Part shown: one piece after another, positions 1-10,080 of the stretch
How the letters are laid out: every line of letters begins with the position of its first letter
Position numbering within the stretch: the first letter of the stretch is position 1
Source: Pelargonium cotyledonis
Lineage: Eukaryota; Streptophyta; Magnoliopsida; Geraniales; Geraniaceae
Direction: 5' to 3'
Length of the DNA: 20,280 bases
Assembly: GCA_036897625.1 (NCBI GenBank)
Contig: JAYMTA010001380.1
Location: 1-20,280 of the forward strand
Program-made: the position numbers and the translations under genes
Notes under the pieces: model-generated
Told to the model about the DNA's origin: nothing
The model's input: the letters and a program-made list of their open reading frames with translations, nothing else
Databases searched by the model: none

Positions 1-127
1 GTCTGAGAATGGGGCGAGGGCGGCGCAAAGGACTGTGGCCTTCCGAGACGGGCTGGGCGTCGACGGAGCACGAGCTGAAGAGGCCAACGGAGCCATGAGC
101 ACCACCGGTGAAGGCGGAGGCGTTTGA
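1..127. other. GC-rich coding-like edge, truncated by the window
   Basis: This stretch is much richer in GC than its flank and ends abruptly near position 127, so it may be the end of a gene that continues outside the window. Two readings are possible. On the minus strand an ATG at 96-94 opens 32 codons running off the left edge; they begin MAPLASSARAPSTPSPSRK, which is rich in Ser, Ala and Pro like a plastid transit peptide. On the plus strand a frame from base 2 is open until TGA at 125-127 and would be a C-terminus. I recognise no domain in either reading. I slightly prefer the minus-strand start because the DNA beyond it turns AT-rich like a 5' leader. Confidence 0.25.
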
Positions 128-781
128 ATTCAAAGAGTTAGTTAGAGTTTATGTACGGTTGCGCTTGATTTTTTTAGCAACAACGAATTATTGGGTGGAC
201 AATAACTTATTACGGTCTCTATCGAAGTAAGTTTTTTTTTTATTGGTGTGTGCGCATGGCAATTGGAGATCTATGGTGGTGATAGGGAATGAGAATGCGG
301 CTTGAAAGATGATGGTTCGATTAGAGCACTCAGATCAAACTTTGGAGTTTATTACCAAATCAGATGGGAGACTCGGTGGTGGCGAGGGGCAATCGGTAAC
401 GACTTTCATACAATCATCTTAAATTTCATGATCAATCGTTTTCAATTGTTCGCGATCTTCAGGTGAAGAGGAAGGATTTCAATGCATTTATCTTGTTTAT
501 TAAAATTGATAAAGAGAATTCAAATGCATTCAACTTGATTTTTCAGAATGTTTTAGCCAATCTACCACATTTGTTAGGATTAAATTTTTGTTTGCGGATT
601 AGTGTACGAACTGCGAATAATTGAATCTAAATTAATAAATTATTAGTTTTTTTTTTCATTTAAAAAAGTAAAAAACATTCAGAGCACAAATACAGATGGA
701 ATTGAACTTTAAGTCCCAAAATCTTCCTCAAGCACACCTTTCCCTGAACGGTTGAAGCTTCTCAATTCCTCAGCCATAACC
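128..781. other. Intergenic, AT-rich; leader of the small ORF at its right end
   Basis: I see no coding evidence here. Poly-T runs lie at about 230-240 and 646-656. The last 120 bases are A-rich and then pyrimidine-rich and would serve as promoter and leader for the ORF that begins at 782. Confidence 0.5.
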
Positions 782-1147
782 ATGGACCTTCTTTCTTGGT
801 GGAAAAGTGAAGCCAAAGGCAGCAGCCTCAACAACAGCGCCCAATCCGGAGCCAATACTCTGCCCGGTTCTCAGCTTGCCACCAACCCGAAACCGGCGCA
901 GCGGTCCAAACCCAAGTAATCGGTTGATTATCCCGAAATTCCCGGCATGAACGGGGCCGTCGCGGTCTCCGGGGCTGGGGAGAAGCTCCCTGTACTTACT
1001 GTTATCGAATTCGGCTCCGTCGCCGCCGCCAATAGTCCGTTCACCGTCTCCGGCTACTGTCCCGTTTGGGATGACCTCGAGCCCTGCGTGTGGCAACTCG
1101 ACCCCCCCAGCGAACCCAATGAACCGCTGTTTCGCGTGGTCTTCTGA
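782..1147 (+). pseudogene. Small intronless plant gene interrupted by an in-frame stop
   Basis: An ATG in good plant context (aaccATGG) opens a frame beginning MDLLSWWKSEAKGSSLNNS. After 45 codons it meets TAA at 917-919. The same frame then stays open to TGA at 1145-1147, so the whole unit would be 121 residues without the stop. The second half (from residue 46) looks like real protein: motifs such as EFGSVAAANSPFTVSGYCPV, DDLEPC and a terminal FRVVF, in GC-rich DNA unlike the flanks. From memory this resembles a small conserved plant family of unknown function ending in RVVF, but I cannot name it. No sensible GT-AG intron would remove the stop. It is either a young pseudogene, a sequencing error, or a gene restarting at Met 947. 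Function is unknown. Confidence 0.5.
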
Positions 1148-2619
1148 GGAATCGTCGAGACTGCTTTGTAAGACAATTTGAGACTCAAAACCCTCTTTTC
1201 TGCGCTTGTGTTTATGTGAATTTGATCAAAGGGGCTTTTGTTAGAACAAAAATTGTGAATATTTCAATGATAAATTCATGAATTTTGCTGGTTCTAGTGA
1301 ATTGTCTGTTGCTTGTGTGTTTACAATTACACTTACACATGGTTAAAAACCAAAATGTTTGTGGATTTTGAGCCATACAATTGCTTTTTCAAGTTTCAAG
1401 AGCTAAAAATGAGTTGGAATATAACACAATACTAGTGACATTTTCATTGACCACATGCATTACATTCACTATGTACATTCATCAAATACTTTTCAAGTTG
1501 GAAATTTTCATGATTGATATAAAGTTATTATGGTAGGATACATTAGTACACAATGTGATTGAAAGTGAAAGTGAATTGGAGAAACCCTTAGTATTCAGCT
1601 CTCAGTCTCAGTAGGATACATTTCATGAACGTGTTATAAGAGTTCAATAATGTGGTGAAAATGACGAGACAATTGTGGGTTTTGCTCGGTAACTAAAGAA
1701 CCTTTTGTTGAATTCCAACTCTCACGAAGTTTGCGAGAGGCCTGAAGGTTCTCTCTAGCAGCGTAGATGGGGTTCGTATGGAGTATTTGATCTGCATTAG
1801 TTGCTTATACTAGCTAGCATTGACACGGGAGAGGTTCGCTACCAATGGTTAACTCTTTTTCAAGTCATTGATTTGGTACTTTGAGCTTGTCAATGATGTA
1901 GAGTGGAGCTTGGTCTGTTTGATTCTGTTTGAATACTTGTTGGCTTAGCTGTTGAATACGAAAATATGGATTTAACTGTATCTTGTGCTCCACTGCATCA
2001 TCCATCTCTTTTCTGTCTGATACCAAGCAACAACATTCCTCCAATTATCGACATTTTGCAAATGTGATGAAATTGTTGTATCATGGTTCTTTATTTTTTT
2101 TGGGTCTTGTACAAAAAAATTCTAAAGCCAGTCCAAGCCTAGACCCAAGTTAGTGTCAGTTATCAGAACTATTACATGTATTATAGGTGTCATTTGTCAA
2201 CATGTTATTGGCTGCTGAATTAGAAGATGGCTGGCTTGGTTAGGTTTCAAGTCAGTTGAACACAGTTTATGGTGTAGGGTCCAATCCGTTTTTGTCCTTT
2301 CAATAAGAAATGACATAGGGTACTATACTAGAAAGTTTTGTTCATATAAGTGTAGTTGTATACTAATGTTGGTGTTTAAAAAATGTATAAAAACATTAAT
2401 TTATATATATGAATTATTGTTGCAAACTTGTATCGGTCTTGCATAATACCTGAAAAACTACACATTTACTAATGTTATTGTACAAGTCAGAAGAAAGGTA
2501 TGCACACATGTATTTCGTATTTGACGTAGCGTGAATGCTGACGGGACACATGAAAACCAGCTACAACTAGTTGAGTGTGTTTAACTAGTTAGAATGAGCT
2601 GGGTGTGAGCGAGTAATAA
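1148..2619. other. Intergenic, no gene seen
   Basis: The first 150 or so bases are probably the 3' UTR of the small ORF. The rest is AT-rich with stops in all frames. A segment at 1960-2000 recurs in altered form at 3487-3556, on the other side of the F-box remnant. Confidence 0.5.
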
Positions 2620-3042
2620 TTTATTACTCGGAGATACCTTGTTATTTTGAACGGGGAGCTTTGTTTGGTCATTCTTTATGTTGCCGAAAATGGGAAGACC
2701 TTCTTTTTCAAGATCTTCAAAATCAACTTGTCCACAAGGAAATGGACACGAGTCCGATCACTTGGCGATCAATGCTTGTTAGTTGGTTGTGACTATACCT
2801 TCACCTGCAAGGCAACTTCTTGGCCTATCAACCCTTTAATACTTGAATACCCGCCTAATAATTTCTTATACAACTATATATTCTACACCCATGACGATGA
2901 CTATACATTTTACCTCCAAAACCAAATTCGCAAACGCCATGACGAGGGAGTTCTTCTAATTATGCATGTTGATGCTTGCTTCTTTGTGAAGCAACCCGAA
3001 ATTGTGTATCCGCAACTTTATATCATGCCATCTCTCCGGTAA
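2620..3042 (+). pseudogene. F-box/DUF295 (SKIP23-like) gene remnant, C-terminal half only
   Basis: An open frame runs from just after TAA at 2617-2619 to TGA at 3040-3042. It reads RYLVILNGELCLVILYV, then FFFKIFKINLSTRKWTRV and SLGDQCLLVGCDYTF, and ends PQLYIMPSLR. These match the order and look of the DUF295 domain of plant F-box proteins: a RYLVES-GELLLV strand, an FK(V/I)FK-LD---KW--V segment, SLGD---F-G---SF, and a C-terminus of the PPIW-TPSL type. Intact relatives have an N-terminal F-box that recruits SKP1 for ubiquitin ligation. Here the upstream DNA is full of stops and no F-box is visible, so only the C-terminal half survives. The frame has no ATG near its start. It is most likely a truncated pseudogene; an unseen distant 5' exon is a less likely alternative. 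Confidence 0.6.
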
Positions 3043-4254
3043 TTATTCCATTCTCTTTTATAAAACAATTCACTTTGATCGATTATTTTCATTACTCACT
3101 CCTTTCGTTTGTGACTTTCAGTTTTCGAAGACTTGAACAAGTTGATGCTCATCAAGAAGATGCGATGTGCTCACTTCCAAATGACGTATGAGAGTAATTT
3201 GTTTCCTTTTGTTTGCACATGTAATGTGTGATATTTGACATCGTTGGAGAAATGATTTGATTATTGATGCATGGTATGATATTGTTAAGAATATTTGTAA
3301 GAATTCAACTTGTGTTCATCTAGCTCTCCGAACTCTTAAAATAGAAGTCTTTCTCGTTCCGGACTTATAAATTATCAAATTGGACATAATGAAAGGTATG
3401 CTTGGTTATGTAACAACACTTGTTGACTGTTAAATCCTCTTGTTGCATCCCAAACTGGGTTTTTGGTTTGCATTCACAATGAAAATGAAAATATGAATTT
3501 AACAGTAATCTGATTTCAATTAGTTCCTGTTTCTTGTGCTCCACTCCACTACATCACACTTATAGTTTATAACATTTGTGAAACATCATTTTATAATATT
3601 TATCTTGTAATCACTCTCTATATATGTCATGAATAAGTAAAATTAGCTTTGGGAGTTCTGATATATGTGTGCATTCTGTGGAAAATATAGGGTACATAAT
3701 ATTGACAAAGAATTAGAGATAATCTGACATTCTAAGAGAAACTTACCAGCATTTTCCTGGATATGACTTAACCCAATCAAAAGAACGAAAGACACCAAAC
3801 AAAGTAGATAATTGCTGAGGATATTGACCTGAACAGACATTACATTCAATGACGACTTATGTTAAAAACATTAAAAAAAGGTTGCTTGTTTACATTTCTC
3901 TATTAGATAACTTACACGATCTGATTTGTCACTTTTATATCACTCTTATCCTTCTATAAAACAAATTTTTTCAATATGTAAAAAAATGTAAGGGTAAAGA
4001 TTATATTCCTACAGTAAACTACATTTTACAATAACACCATCGTCTAATTTAAACGTAAATTAATCATACCTCGGACTCAATATAACGTTGAATACACAGA
4101 AAATGCATAAGACACAGCATGGACAAGATACAAAACTGCTAAAAAAGAGGTAGTAATTGTAAGATGGGCATTGTCCCATTGCACATGTAAATAGGACCTC
4201 TCTTATATTTATGTTTTTGCTCCTCCATCTGCTAATTAATTTAGCTTTTAAATT

Positions 4255-4278
4255 TATGCTATGCTATGCTATGCTATG
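4255..4278. repeat. Pentanucleotide microsatellite (TATGC)4
   Basis: Four perfect TATGC units are followed by a partial fifth (TATG). Confidence 0.9.
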
Positions 4279-4426
4279 ATGGTAGATACTGTACCACCAC
4301 TACCCCATATGCTTTGTCCCAAAACCCATATATAACATAAATTCCAATCACCATCACATTTATTTTTGTGGTTCTCTATCTCATCCTCTAAATTGGACCC
4401 AACATCCACCCCTTCTTAACACATTC

Positions 4427-4447
4427 ACAATTAACAATTAACAATTA
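4427..4447. repeat. Heptanucleotide repeat (ACAATTA)3
   Basis: Three perfect copies of ACAATTA are followed by a partial ACAAC-type end. Confidence 0.85.
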
Positions 4448-4590
4448 ACAACACTGAAAATGACATTTATAAAATCTAATTATCATCAATTTGACTCATT
4501 CAAAGTAAATTTTTTTCCTGCCACTTAATTATATATTTATATTGTACATTAAATTACTGTGTTTCAATTTATTGGGGCATGTCAAGTGCT

Positions 4591-4610
4591 ATATATATAT
4601 ATATATATAT
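4591..4610. repeat. Dinucleotide microsatellite (AT)10
   Basis: Ten uninterrupted AT units about 0.5 kb upstream of the PMT14 TATA box. This type of locus is usually polymorphic in length. Confidence 0.95.
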
Positions 4611-4826
4611 CAAAACAAGATTCAAAGAATTAATATAGTATTGTAAATAAATACTTGCATTAAAATAAATAAATATATAAAAACGCGGTGTTTGTGTTGC
4701 GATGAATATGATGGCCAATGGCTCGCACAGTGTCGGCAAGCCAACACTAGCGGTGGAATGATTTGACTCATAGGATCGAAGTTTCCGTCTCCGAACTATA
4801 GAGGAGTAATCTGCTGCGTGCAAGAC

Positions 4827-4832
4827 CACGTG
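4827..4832. promoter_or_regulatory. G-box CACGTG upstream of PMT14
   Basis: A perfect CACGTG within CCACGTGA lies about 270 bp upstream of the putative TATA box. G-boxes bind bHLH and bZIP factors, including light and ABA regulators. A six-base site can occur by chance, so its role here is inference from position. Confidence 0.35.
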
Positions 4833-4837
4833 AAACC

Positions 4838-4993
4838 ATGGACTTCAAGTCTCGCATACCATCAGAACAAGCTGATTGGGCGATCATGATTTCATATCCT
4901 GTGACCGAGAGCACCGGATCCAACCAGAATGCAGAGATCGGACCCAAGCCTCATTCTCAGATCTTAACCTCAAATCCAAATCAAACTAACTGA
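4838..4993 (+). other. Short unassigned ORF, 51 codons, in the PMT14 upstream region
   Basis: An ATG in strong context (aaaccATGG) opens 51 codons ending at TGA 4991-4993. The product starts MDFKSRIPSEQADW and is hydrophilic, with no signal peptide or motif that I recognise. It lies about 110 bp upstream of the TATA box assigned to PMT14. It may be chance, a remnant, or a short exon of an unseen transcript. Confidence 0.2.
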
Positions 4994-5103
4994 GGAGTGA
5001 AGAGAAAGAGATATTTGAGATCCTCCGTGTTTACAGTAGAATTGTAGTAATCCTATATATTTTACTAAAAATAGATCTATACCTACTACTACACTCCACA
5101 CTG

Positions 5104-5112
5104 TTTATATAC
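5104..5112 (+). promoter_or_regulatory. Probable core promoter of PMT14 (TATA box)
   Basis: TTTATATAC sits just before a pyrimidine-rich stretch (cttcactctactctc), a typical plant TATA plus Y-patch layout. Transcription would start near 5135-5150. A CT/GA-rich leader and a long leader intron follow before the start codon at 6400. The assignment rests on spacing and composition only. Confidence 0.5.
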
Positions 5113-5151
5113 TTTCTTCACTCTACTCTCTTTTGCTCAGTCTCACACCAG

Positions 5152-5186
5152 AGAGAGAGAGAGCTCTTAGCTTAGCTTAGCTTAGC
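5152..5186. repeat. GA run followed by (TTAGC)4 in the PMT14 leader
   Basis: A run of GA units ends near 5163 and four perfect TTAGC units cover 5167-5186. Both fall in the inferred first noncoding exon, where GA/CT tracts are common in plant 5' UTRs. Confidence 0.8.
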
Positions 5187-5228
5187 TTGGCTCTCATCTA
5201 TTGGTTTCAAGAATCTCCACTTCTTCAG

Positions 5229-6329
5229 GTATTTAATTGCCTAATCTGAGTTCCTTTGATTTGGATTTGATCTCTGTGTGTAACTGTTTTCAGATTTGTA
5301 ATTCTATGTTTATGTGACTGTGCATTGATTTCTTGCTGATTTGCCATTTTTCTTGGTGGATCTGTGATTTAAAAGAAGTTGGATTTAGTTGCCAATTCAA
5401 GCTTTTTGTTCAGTTGACACCGAATCTGTGGACTGTGAACTAGATTTGTTCGGTTACGGTCCCCTTGCATGTGTTGTAGTTAAGGAATTGTTAAAGGCTG
5501 ATTTGATTTAAATGAATAGAGGACATAGAATAATCAATACCGATTCTTTGTTTCCCATTATTGATCCTTATTAAGAGATCTGTCATTTCCTAGTTCAGTG
5601 ATCTGGAATTTAGATGTATTTAGGCTTCTGTGTATTTTTTATTGATCTCTGATTTTTGGATGCTGTTAGGTTTTATCTTTTAGTCTTAGCTTGTGTTCAA
5701 GTTTCATAACTTGAATCTTAAGTTTAAATTGCTAATAATTGTTGCTACACGAATCGATGATGTAGTACAGTACTCCCTATGTGCCGTAAAGTTGTCCTCC
5801 TTACTAAATTTGTTTTGTCCCCGAATAAGTTTCATACCAATAATATTCCTAAGATACTGTATTACACCAAAGACATGCGAAGTAATTATATTATGCTTAA
5901 TTTGTGCCAAAAGTCAAACAATATACTTATTTGGAGATGGAGTGAGTAATAATTAATGCTGCGCTTGTTAGAAAACTTAATTTGAAATTTGATATTGTCA
6001 ATGTGTTTTCATGGTAAAAAAAAAAAGGAAGAGAGAAAAAAGTTGTTTCTTTAAATCTCCAATGACTGCAACTGATGTTTAAGAAAGGTAGAAAGGTAGT
6101 TAGCTTACTTGTTGATTTTAAATTTGATATATGTCTTTAATAATTTGCTATTAATGGATACATGGATTGCTGCTTTCCCTTTTCTTCTTTTCAATGCAAC
6201 AAACCTTCCAGAGTGGATATTTAATGTATATTCAATACTTTCATTATTGACAGTTATGTAGCACCAATCCTACTGTAAGTGAATTACAAATATTGCAGGT
6301 TATTTAACTGAACTTTTCCTGATCTGCAG
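5229..6329 (+). other. Leader (5' UTR) intron of PMT14
   Basis: The donor is cttcag|gtattt at 5229 and the likeliest acceptor is ctgcag ending at 6329; an alternative attgcag ends at 6298. The segment is T-rich throughout, has no conserved coding, and carries the MITE at 5771-5948. Long leader introns are common in plant housekeeping genes and often raise expression. The boundaries need transcript evidence. Confidence 0.5.
5771..5948. mobile_element. Degenerate Stowaway-like MITE (Tc1/mariner type)
   Basis: The left end reads TACTCCCTATGTGCC and the right end GGAGATGGAGTGAGTA. These are diverged versions of the Stowaway terminal inverted repeat (CTCCCTCCGTCCC) with TA at both outer edges, the expected target duplication. 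The length of about 178 bp and the AT-rich, non-coding interior also fit. It sits inside the PMT14 leader intron. Any open frames within it are incidental. Confidence 0.7.
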
Positions 6330-6399
6330 CAAGGCAGAAGTATCTAAGTCTATTGCACATTACGGCGGCCTTCAGTAAGTAAAGTCACTTCACCATATC

Positions 6400-9300
6400 A
6401 TGGGTTCTAAACACAATAACAGAACTCGGAGCCCGGTGTCTATTTTCATTGTGCTTGGTCTATGTGGTTTCTTTTACATACTGGGGGCATGGCAGAAGAG
6501 TGGTTTCGGAAAAGGAGATAGTATAGCATTAGAGATAACGAAGCAGGCAGACTGCAATATCCTTAACAACTTGAGCTTTGAAACTCATCACAATGATGTT
6601 GGGATTAGTGTGTCTTCTGAGCCAAAAATTGAAGAGTTCAAACCTTGTGATGACAAGTATACTGATTATACTCCATGCCAAGAACAAGATCGGGCGATGA
6701 AGTTCCCGAGGGAAGATATGATATACAGGGAAAGACATTGTCCTCCAGATGAGGAAAAACTTCATTGTCTTATTCCAGCGCCCAAGGGATATATGACTCC
6801 ATTTCCCTGGCCAAAAGGTCGTGACTATGTCCACTTTGCCAATGTTCCTCATAAGAGCTTGACAGTTGAGAAAGCTGTGCAGAACTGGGTTCAATATCAG
6901 GGCAATGTTTTCAAATTCCCAGGTGGAGGAACCATGTTCCCTCATGGTGCTGATGCCTACATAGATGAACTTGCGTCCGTGATCCCAATTGCAGATGGCA
7001 CTGTCAGAACAGCTTTGGATACTGGCTGTGGAGTATGTATTATTTTAAATATATATTTCCTTCATCAAGTAGTAAGGACATAACGTTACTGGATTTAATT
7101 ACCAATCATGATGCAGGTCGCAAGCTGGGGTGCATATCTAATGAAGAGAAATGTATTAGCAATGTCATTTGCACCACGAGACAATCATGAAGCACAAGTC
7201 CAATTTGCATTAGAGCGAGGTGTCCCTGCTATTATTGGTGTCCTTGGATCAATACGCCTTCCGTACCCAGCTAGAGCCTTCGATATGACTCAGTGCTCTA
7301 GATGTCTTATACCATGGTCTGCAAATGGTATGTGTTTCAAATCATGGTTAAGGAATCAAGCATTAAGTATTATATCTTTTTTTTGTTGTTGTTGATGTGA
7401 GACATGCTTAGATTATATAGCAGTGATCATTTTAAGAATAGGTAAAATTTTCTTATTAGTCAGACAGACATCTGTTAGTAACTTAAAGTATCTAAGTTAT
7501 TTATTTCCTTATATTCAATATTGATTATTGTAGATCTTGATGTTTCTGAAGGTTTACTGAAGATAGTTGTTCGGTGAATGTTTAGTTTGTGTTTCCATAA
7601 TTTGAACACTCACATATTTGACCTCTATATCATATTTCTGTCTACTCATCTAAATATCAAATTCATCTGCTCACTCCGTTGCCTCATTTGTTCACTTGTC
7701 AATGCACAGTTTTAAGTATTTGATTGTTGAGAAAATACCTATCTTTCTGCTGATAATTGGTGACTTGTGCATATGTGAACTTATACAGATGGGACCTACC
7801 TTATGGAAGTTGATCGAGTCCTTAGACCAGGTGGCTACTGGATCTTGTCTGGTCCTCCAATTAATTGGAAGACATACTACAAGACGTGGAAGCGGACTAA
7901 GGAGGATCTAAATGCTGAGCAAACGAAGATTGAGGAGCTGGCGAGTTCTCTTTGCTGGGAAAAGAAGTACGAGAAGGGAGACATTGCTATTTTCAGGAAA
8001 AAAATAAATAATAAATCCTGCCAGAAGAAGTCTACAAATATATGTCAGTCGAAAAATTCTGATGATGTCTGGTGAGTGACTTCATGTTTAGTCTGTAAGG
8101 TACTTGTTTAGATGTACTGGAAACCATGTTGGTAAAAGTTTAGTCGGGTGAGTGACTGCATTTTTAGCCTGTATGTTACTTTTTTCTGTTCTAATTTTTT
8201 GGGTTTATGATGTGTTTTAGGTACACAAAAATGGAGACCTGTGTAACGCCTTACCCCAAGGTAAACAGTGCTGATGAAGTAGCAGGAGGGCAGTTGAAGA
8301 AGTTTCCAGCAAGGCTTTATGCAGTACCTCCCAGAATAGCAAAGGGACTTGTTGATGGGGTGACAATCGAATCTTACCAAGAGGACAACAAACTTTGGAA
8401 GAAGCATGTAAATTCTTACAAAAGGATTAATAGATTAATTGGCACCACCAGATATCGGAATGTGATGGACATGAATGCTGACCTTGGAGGATTTGCTGCA
8501 GCACTGGAATCATCAAAATCATGGGTGATGAATGTTGTGCCTACTATTGCTCAGAACACCTTAGGTGTTATTTACGAGAGAGGATTGATTGGCATATATC
8601 ATGACTGGTATTTTTTTTTTTATGAATCTCTATTTTATTTGTTTAAAGTTACCACTATTGTTTCTTGAGCTCGGAGATTTCTCTTTATTACAAAGAATTT
8701 AACTTATAACTGCTAATGATTTTCAATTGTCATTGGAAGGAGTTACCTAGATTTTGAAGTGTGAAGACTGAGTTTCCCTCACATATGAATAGTTATAGTT
8801 AGTTCCCCTGTTTTTGAAGGCGATCTTTTTAAGCTTTTTTGCTTTTATGTGAAGAATTTGAATCATAAAGCAATTCTCAATTTATCGTAATTCACAAGAG
8901 GTGGACGTGGTGATGAATATGAAGGCATTATATTCATTCAGTAGTTAGCACTATTGGTAGGTTTGTACTAAGAATGAACTTTTCCTCGCATCTAATATTT
9001 GAAATACAAGCTCATAAGTGGCTTGTATAAGATTAAATCATTTCAGGTTCTTTTCATCGCTATGCCACCAAAAATAGTGAAATAATGTTGGAATATTCTA
9101 AGCCAATTTTTTTACTTTTTATTATCATATGTTAGTCATTCCATTTTTGTGTTAAACTGGGCTCAGTGAATGACGTTGTTGATTTCTTTTTTCAGGTGTG
9201 AAGGCTTCTCTACTTACCCAAGAACATATGACCTAATTCATGCCAATGGAGTATTTAGCTTGTACGAGAACAAGTAAGCTTCTTTTTCTTCTTCCTCCTT

Positions 9301-9777
9301 AATGCTTGAAATAATGTATTTGCCGTATGTGATTGTGCTGTTTGTATAGCTTAGAATTGCTGAAATATTATAATGTAGTCTTTTGCTGAAATTCCATAGA
9401 TTTAGACCGGAATTGTATTTTATTGGAGAATGGAAACTTTCAGCTGGTAGTTAGCCAAAGTATTCAATATCGCTTTCCATGTAAAGCAACTTAACTTCAT
9501 AGCTTGAGTGAATGCCGATGTAAACCTGAATGGAAACAGGTGCAACTTTGAGGACATGCTTCTAGAGATGGACCGGATCTTGCGGCCTGAAGGGACGGTC
9601 ATCTTCAGAGATGAAGTAGACTCCCTCAACAAAGTGAGGAAAATAGCAGATCGAATGAGATGGGATACCAAAATGGTGGATCACGAGGACGGGCCGCTTG
9701 TACCCCAGAAGATACTGGTTACCGTCAAACAGTACTGGGTGGGCGGGAACACCACCACCACCACATCCGACGAGTAA
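6400..9777 (+). CDS. PMT14: Probable Golgi methyltransferase, PMT14-like (DUF248)
   Basis: Coding exons are 6400-7032, 7117-7327, 7789-8071, 8221-8607, 9196-9273 and 9540-9777, all with GT-AG introns. They join to 1830 nt, giving 609 residues; from memory Arabidopsis PMT14 is about 630. The order is a short basic cytosolic tail, one membrane anchor (about 12-31, [17 protein letters not shown]), then a lumenal DUF248 region. It shows [19 protein letters not shown], the first SAM motif DTGCGVASWGAY (about 207-218), [15 protein letters not shown], a second glycine motif [14 protein letters not shown] (458-471), [14 protein letters not shown] and LRPEG near the C-terminus. The start MGSKHN and ITKQA match PMT14 better than PMT2. 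The family is thought to methylate wall polysaccharides, mainly homogalacturonan, in the Golgi; activity of PMT14 itself is inferred. Residue 463 is Asp where relatives have Gly. Confidence 0.95.
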
Positions 9778-10080
9778 ACCATGTTGTCATCTAGAGGGAA
9801 TGAAAGGAAACAAAATCAAGAATTCAACACTGAGCAGAGAGATCAGGTTTCTCAGGCCAGCAGTGGTGTATCCAGTGGCTCTTCTATCCAGTGGCTCATC
9901 TTCCTCAGAGATGACATAAATATGTAAGTTAAATCTGTATTGTCATTGTGAGTAGATGCAGTTTAATTCAGATAGAAATGGTGGGCACAATTATTTGTTT
10001 AGCTTCCCTGAATAATTAATTAGGCCAAGAGTTTCAAGTGTAATGACAATAAGCATTGCAATTGTAATCATAATTTAATA
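9778..10080 (+). other. PMT14 3' UTR and probable polyadenylation region
   Basis: The sequence after the stop stays moderately balanced to about 9920 and then becomes AT-rich, with near-upstream-like elements (aataatt, caataag) at 10008-10060. A 13-base direct repeat (TATCCAGTGGCTC) occurs at 9869 and 9885. The exact cleavage site cannot be fixed from sequence. Confidence 0.4.

Larger units (their letters stand above)
3043..4837. other. Intergenic AT-rich DNA with simple repeats
   Basis: I see no gene. The tract holds short tandem repeats listed separately (4255-4278, 4427-4447, 4591-4610). From about 4680 the base composition becomes more balanced, which may mark the distal PMT14 promoter. 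Confidence 0.5.

Noticed and set aside
917-983. A tiny intron removing the in-frame stop in the small ORF
   Set aside because: The candidate acceptor lacks a pyrimidine tract and splicing would delete conserved-looking coding sequence. GC-rich introns of this size are unlikely here.
770-1096. Minus-strand open frame of 108 residues
   Set aside because: It is the antisense shadow of the GC-rich small ORF at 782-1147, which has the better start context and protein-like composition.
3043-3191. Possible extra exon after the F-box remnant (gtaatt...ttcag, then about 20 codons)
   Set aside because: The DUF295 remnant already ends at a plausible native C-terminus and stop. The added codons show no similarity to the family.
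5693-5956. Open frames on both strands in the PMT14 leader intron
   Set aside because: They lie largely within the Stowaway-like MITE and show no protein family features.
6529-6945. Minus-strand open frame of 138 residues
   Set aside because: It is antisense to PMT14 exon 1, whose sense translation matches the family throughout.
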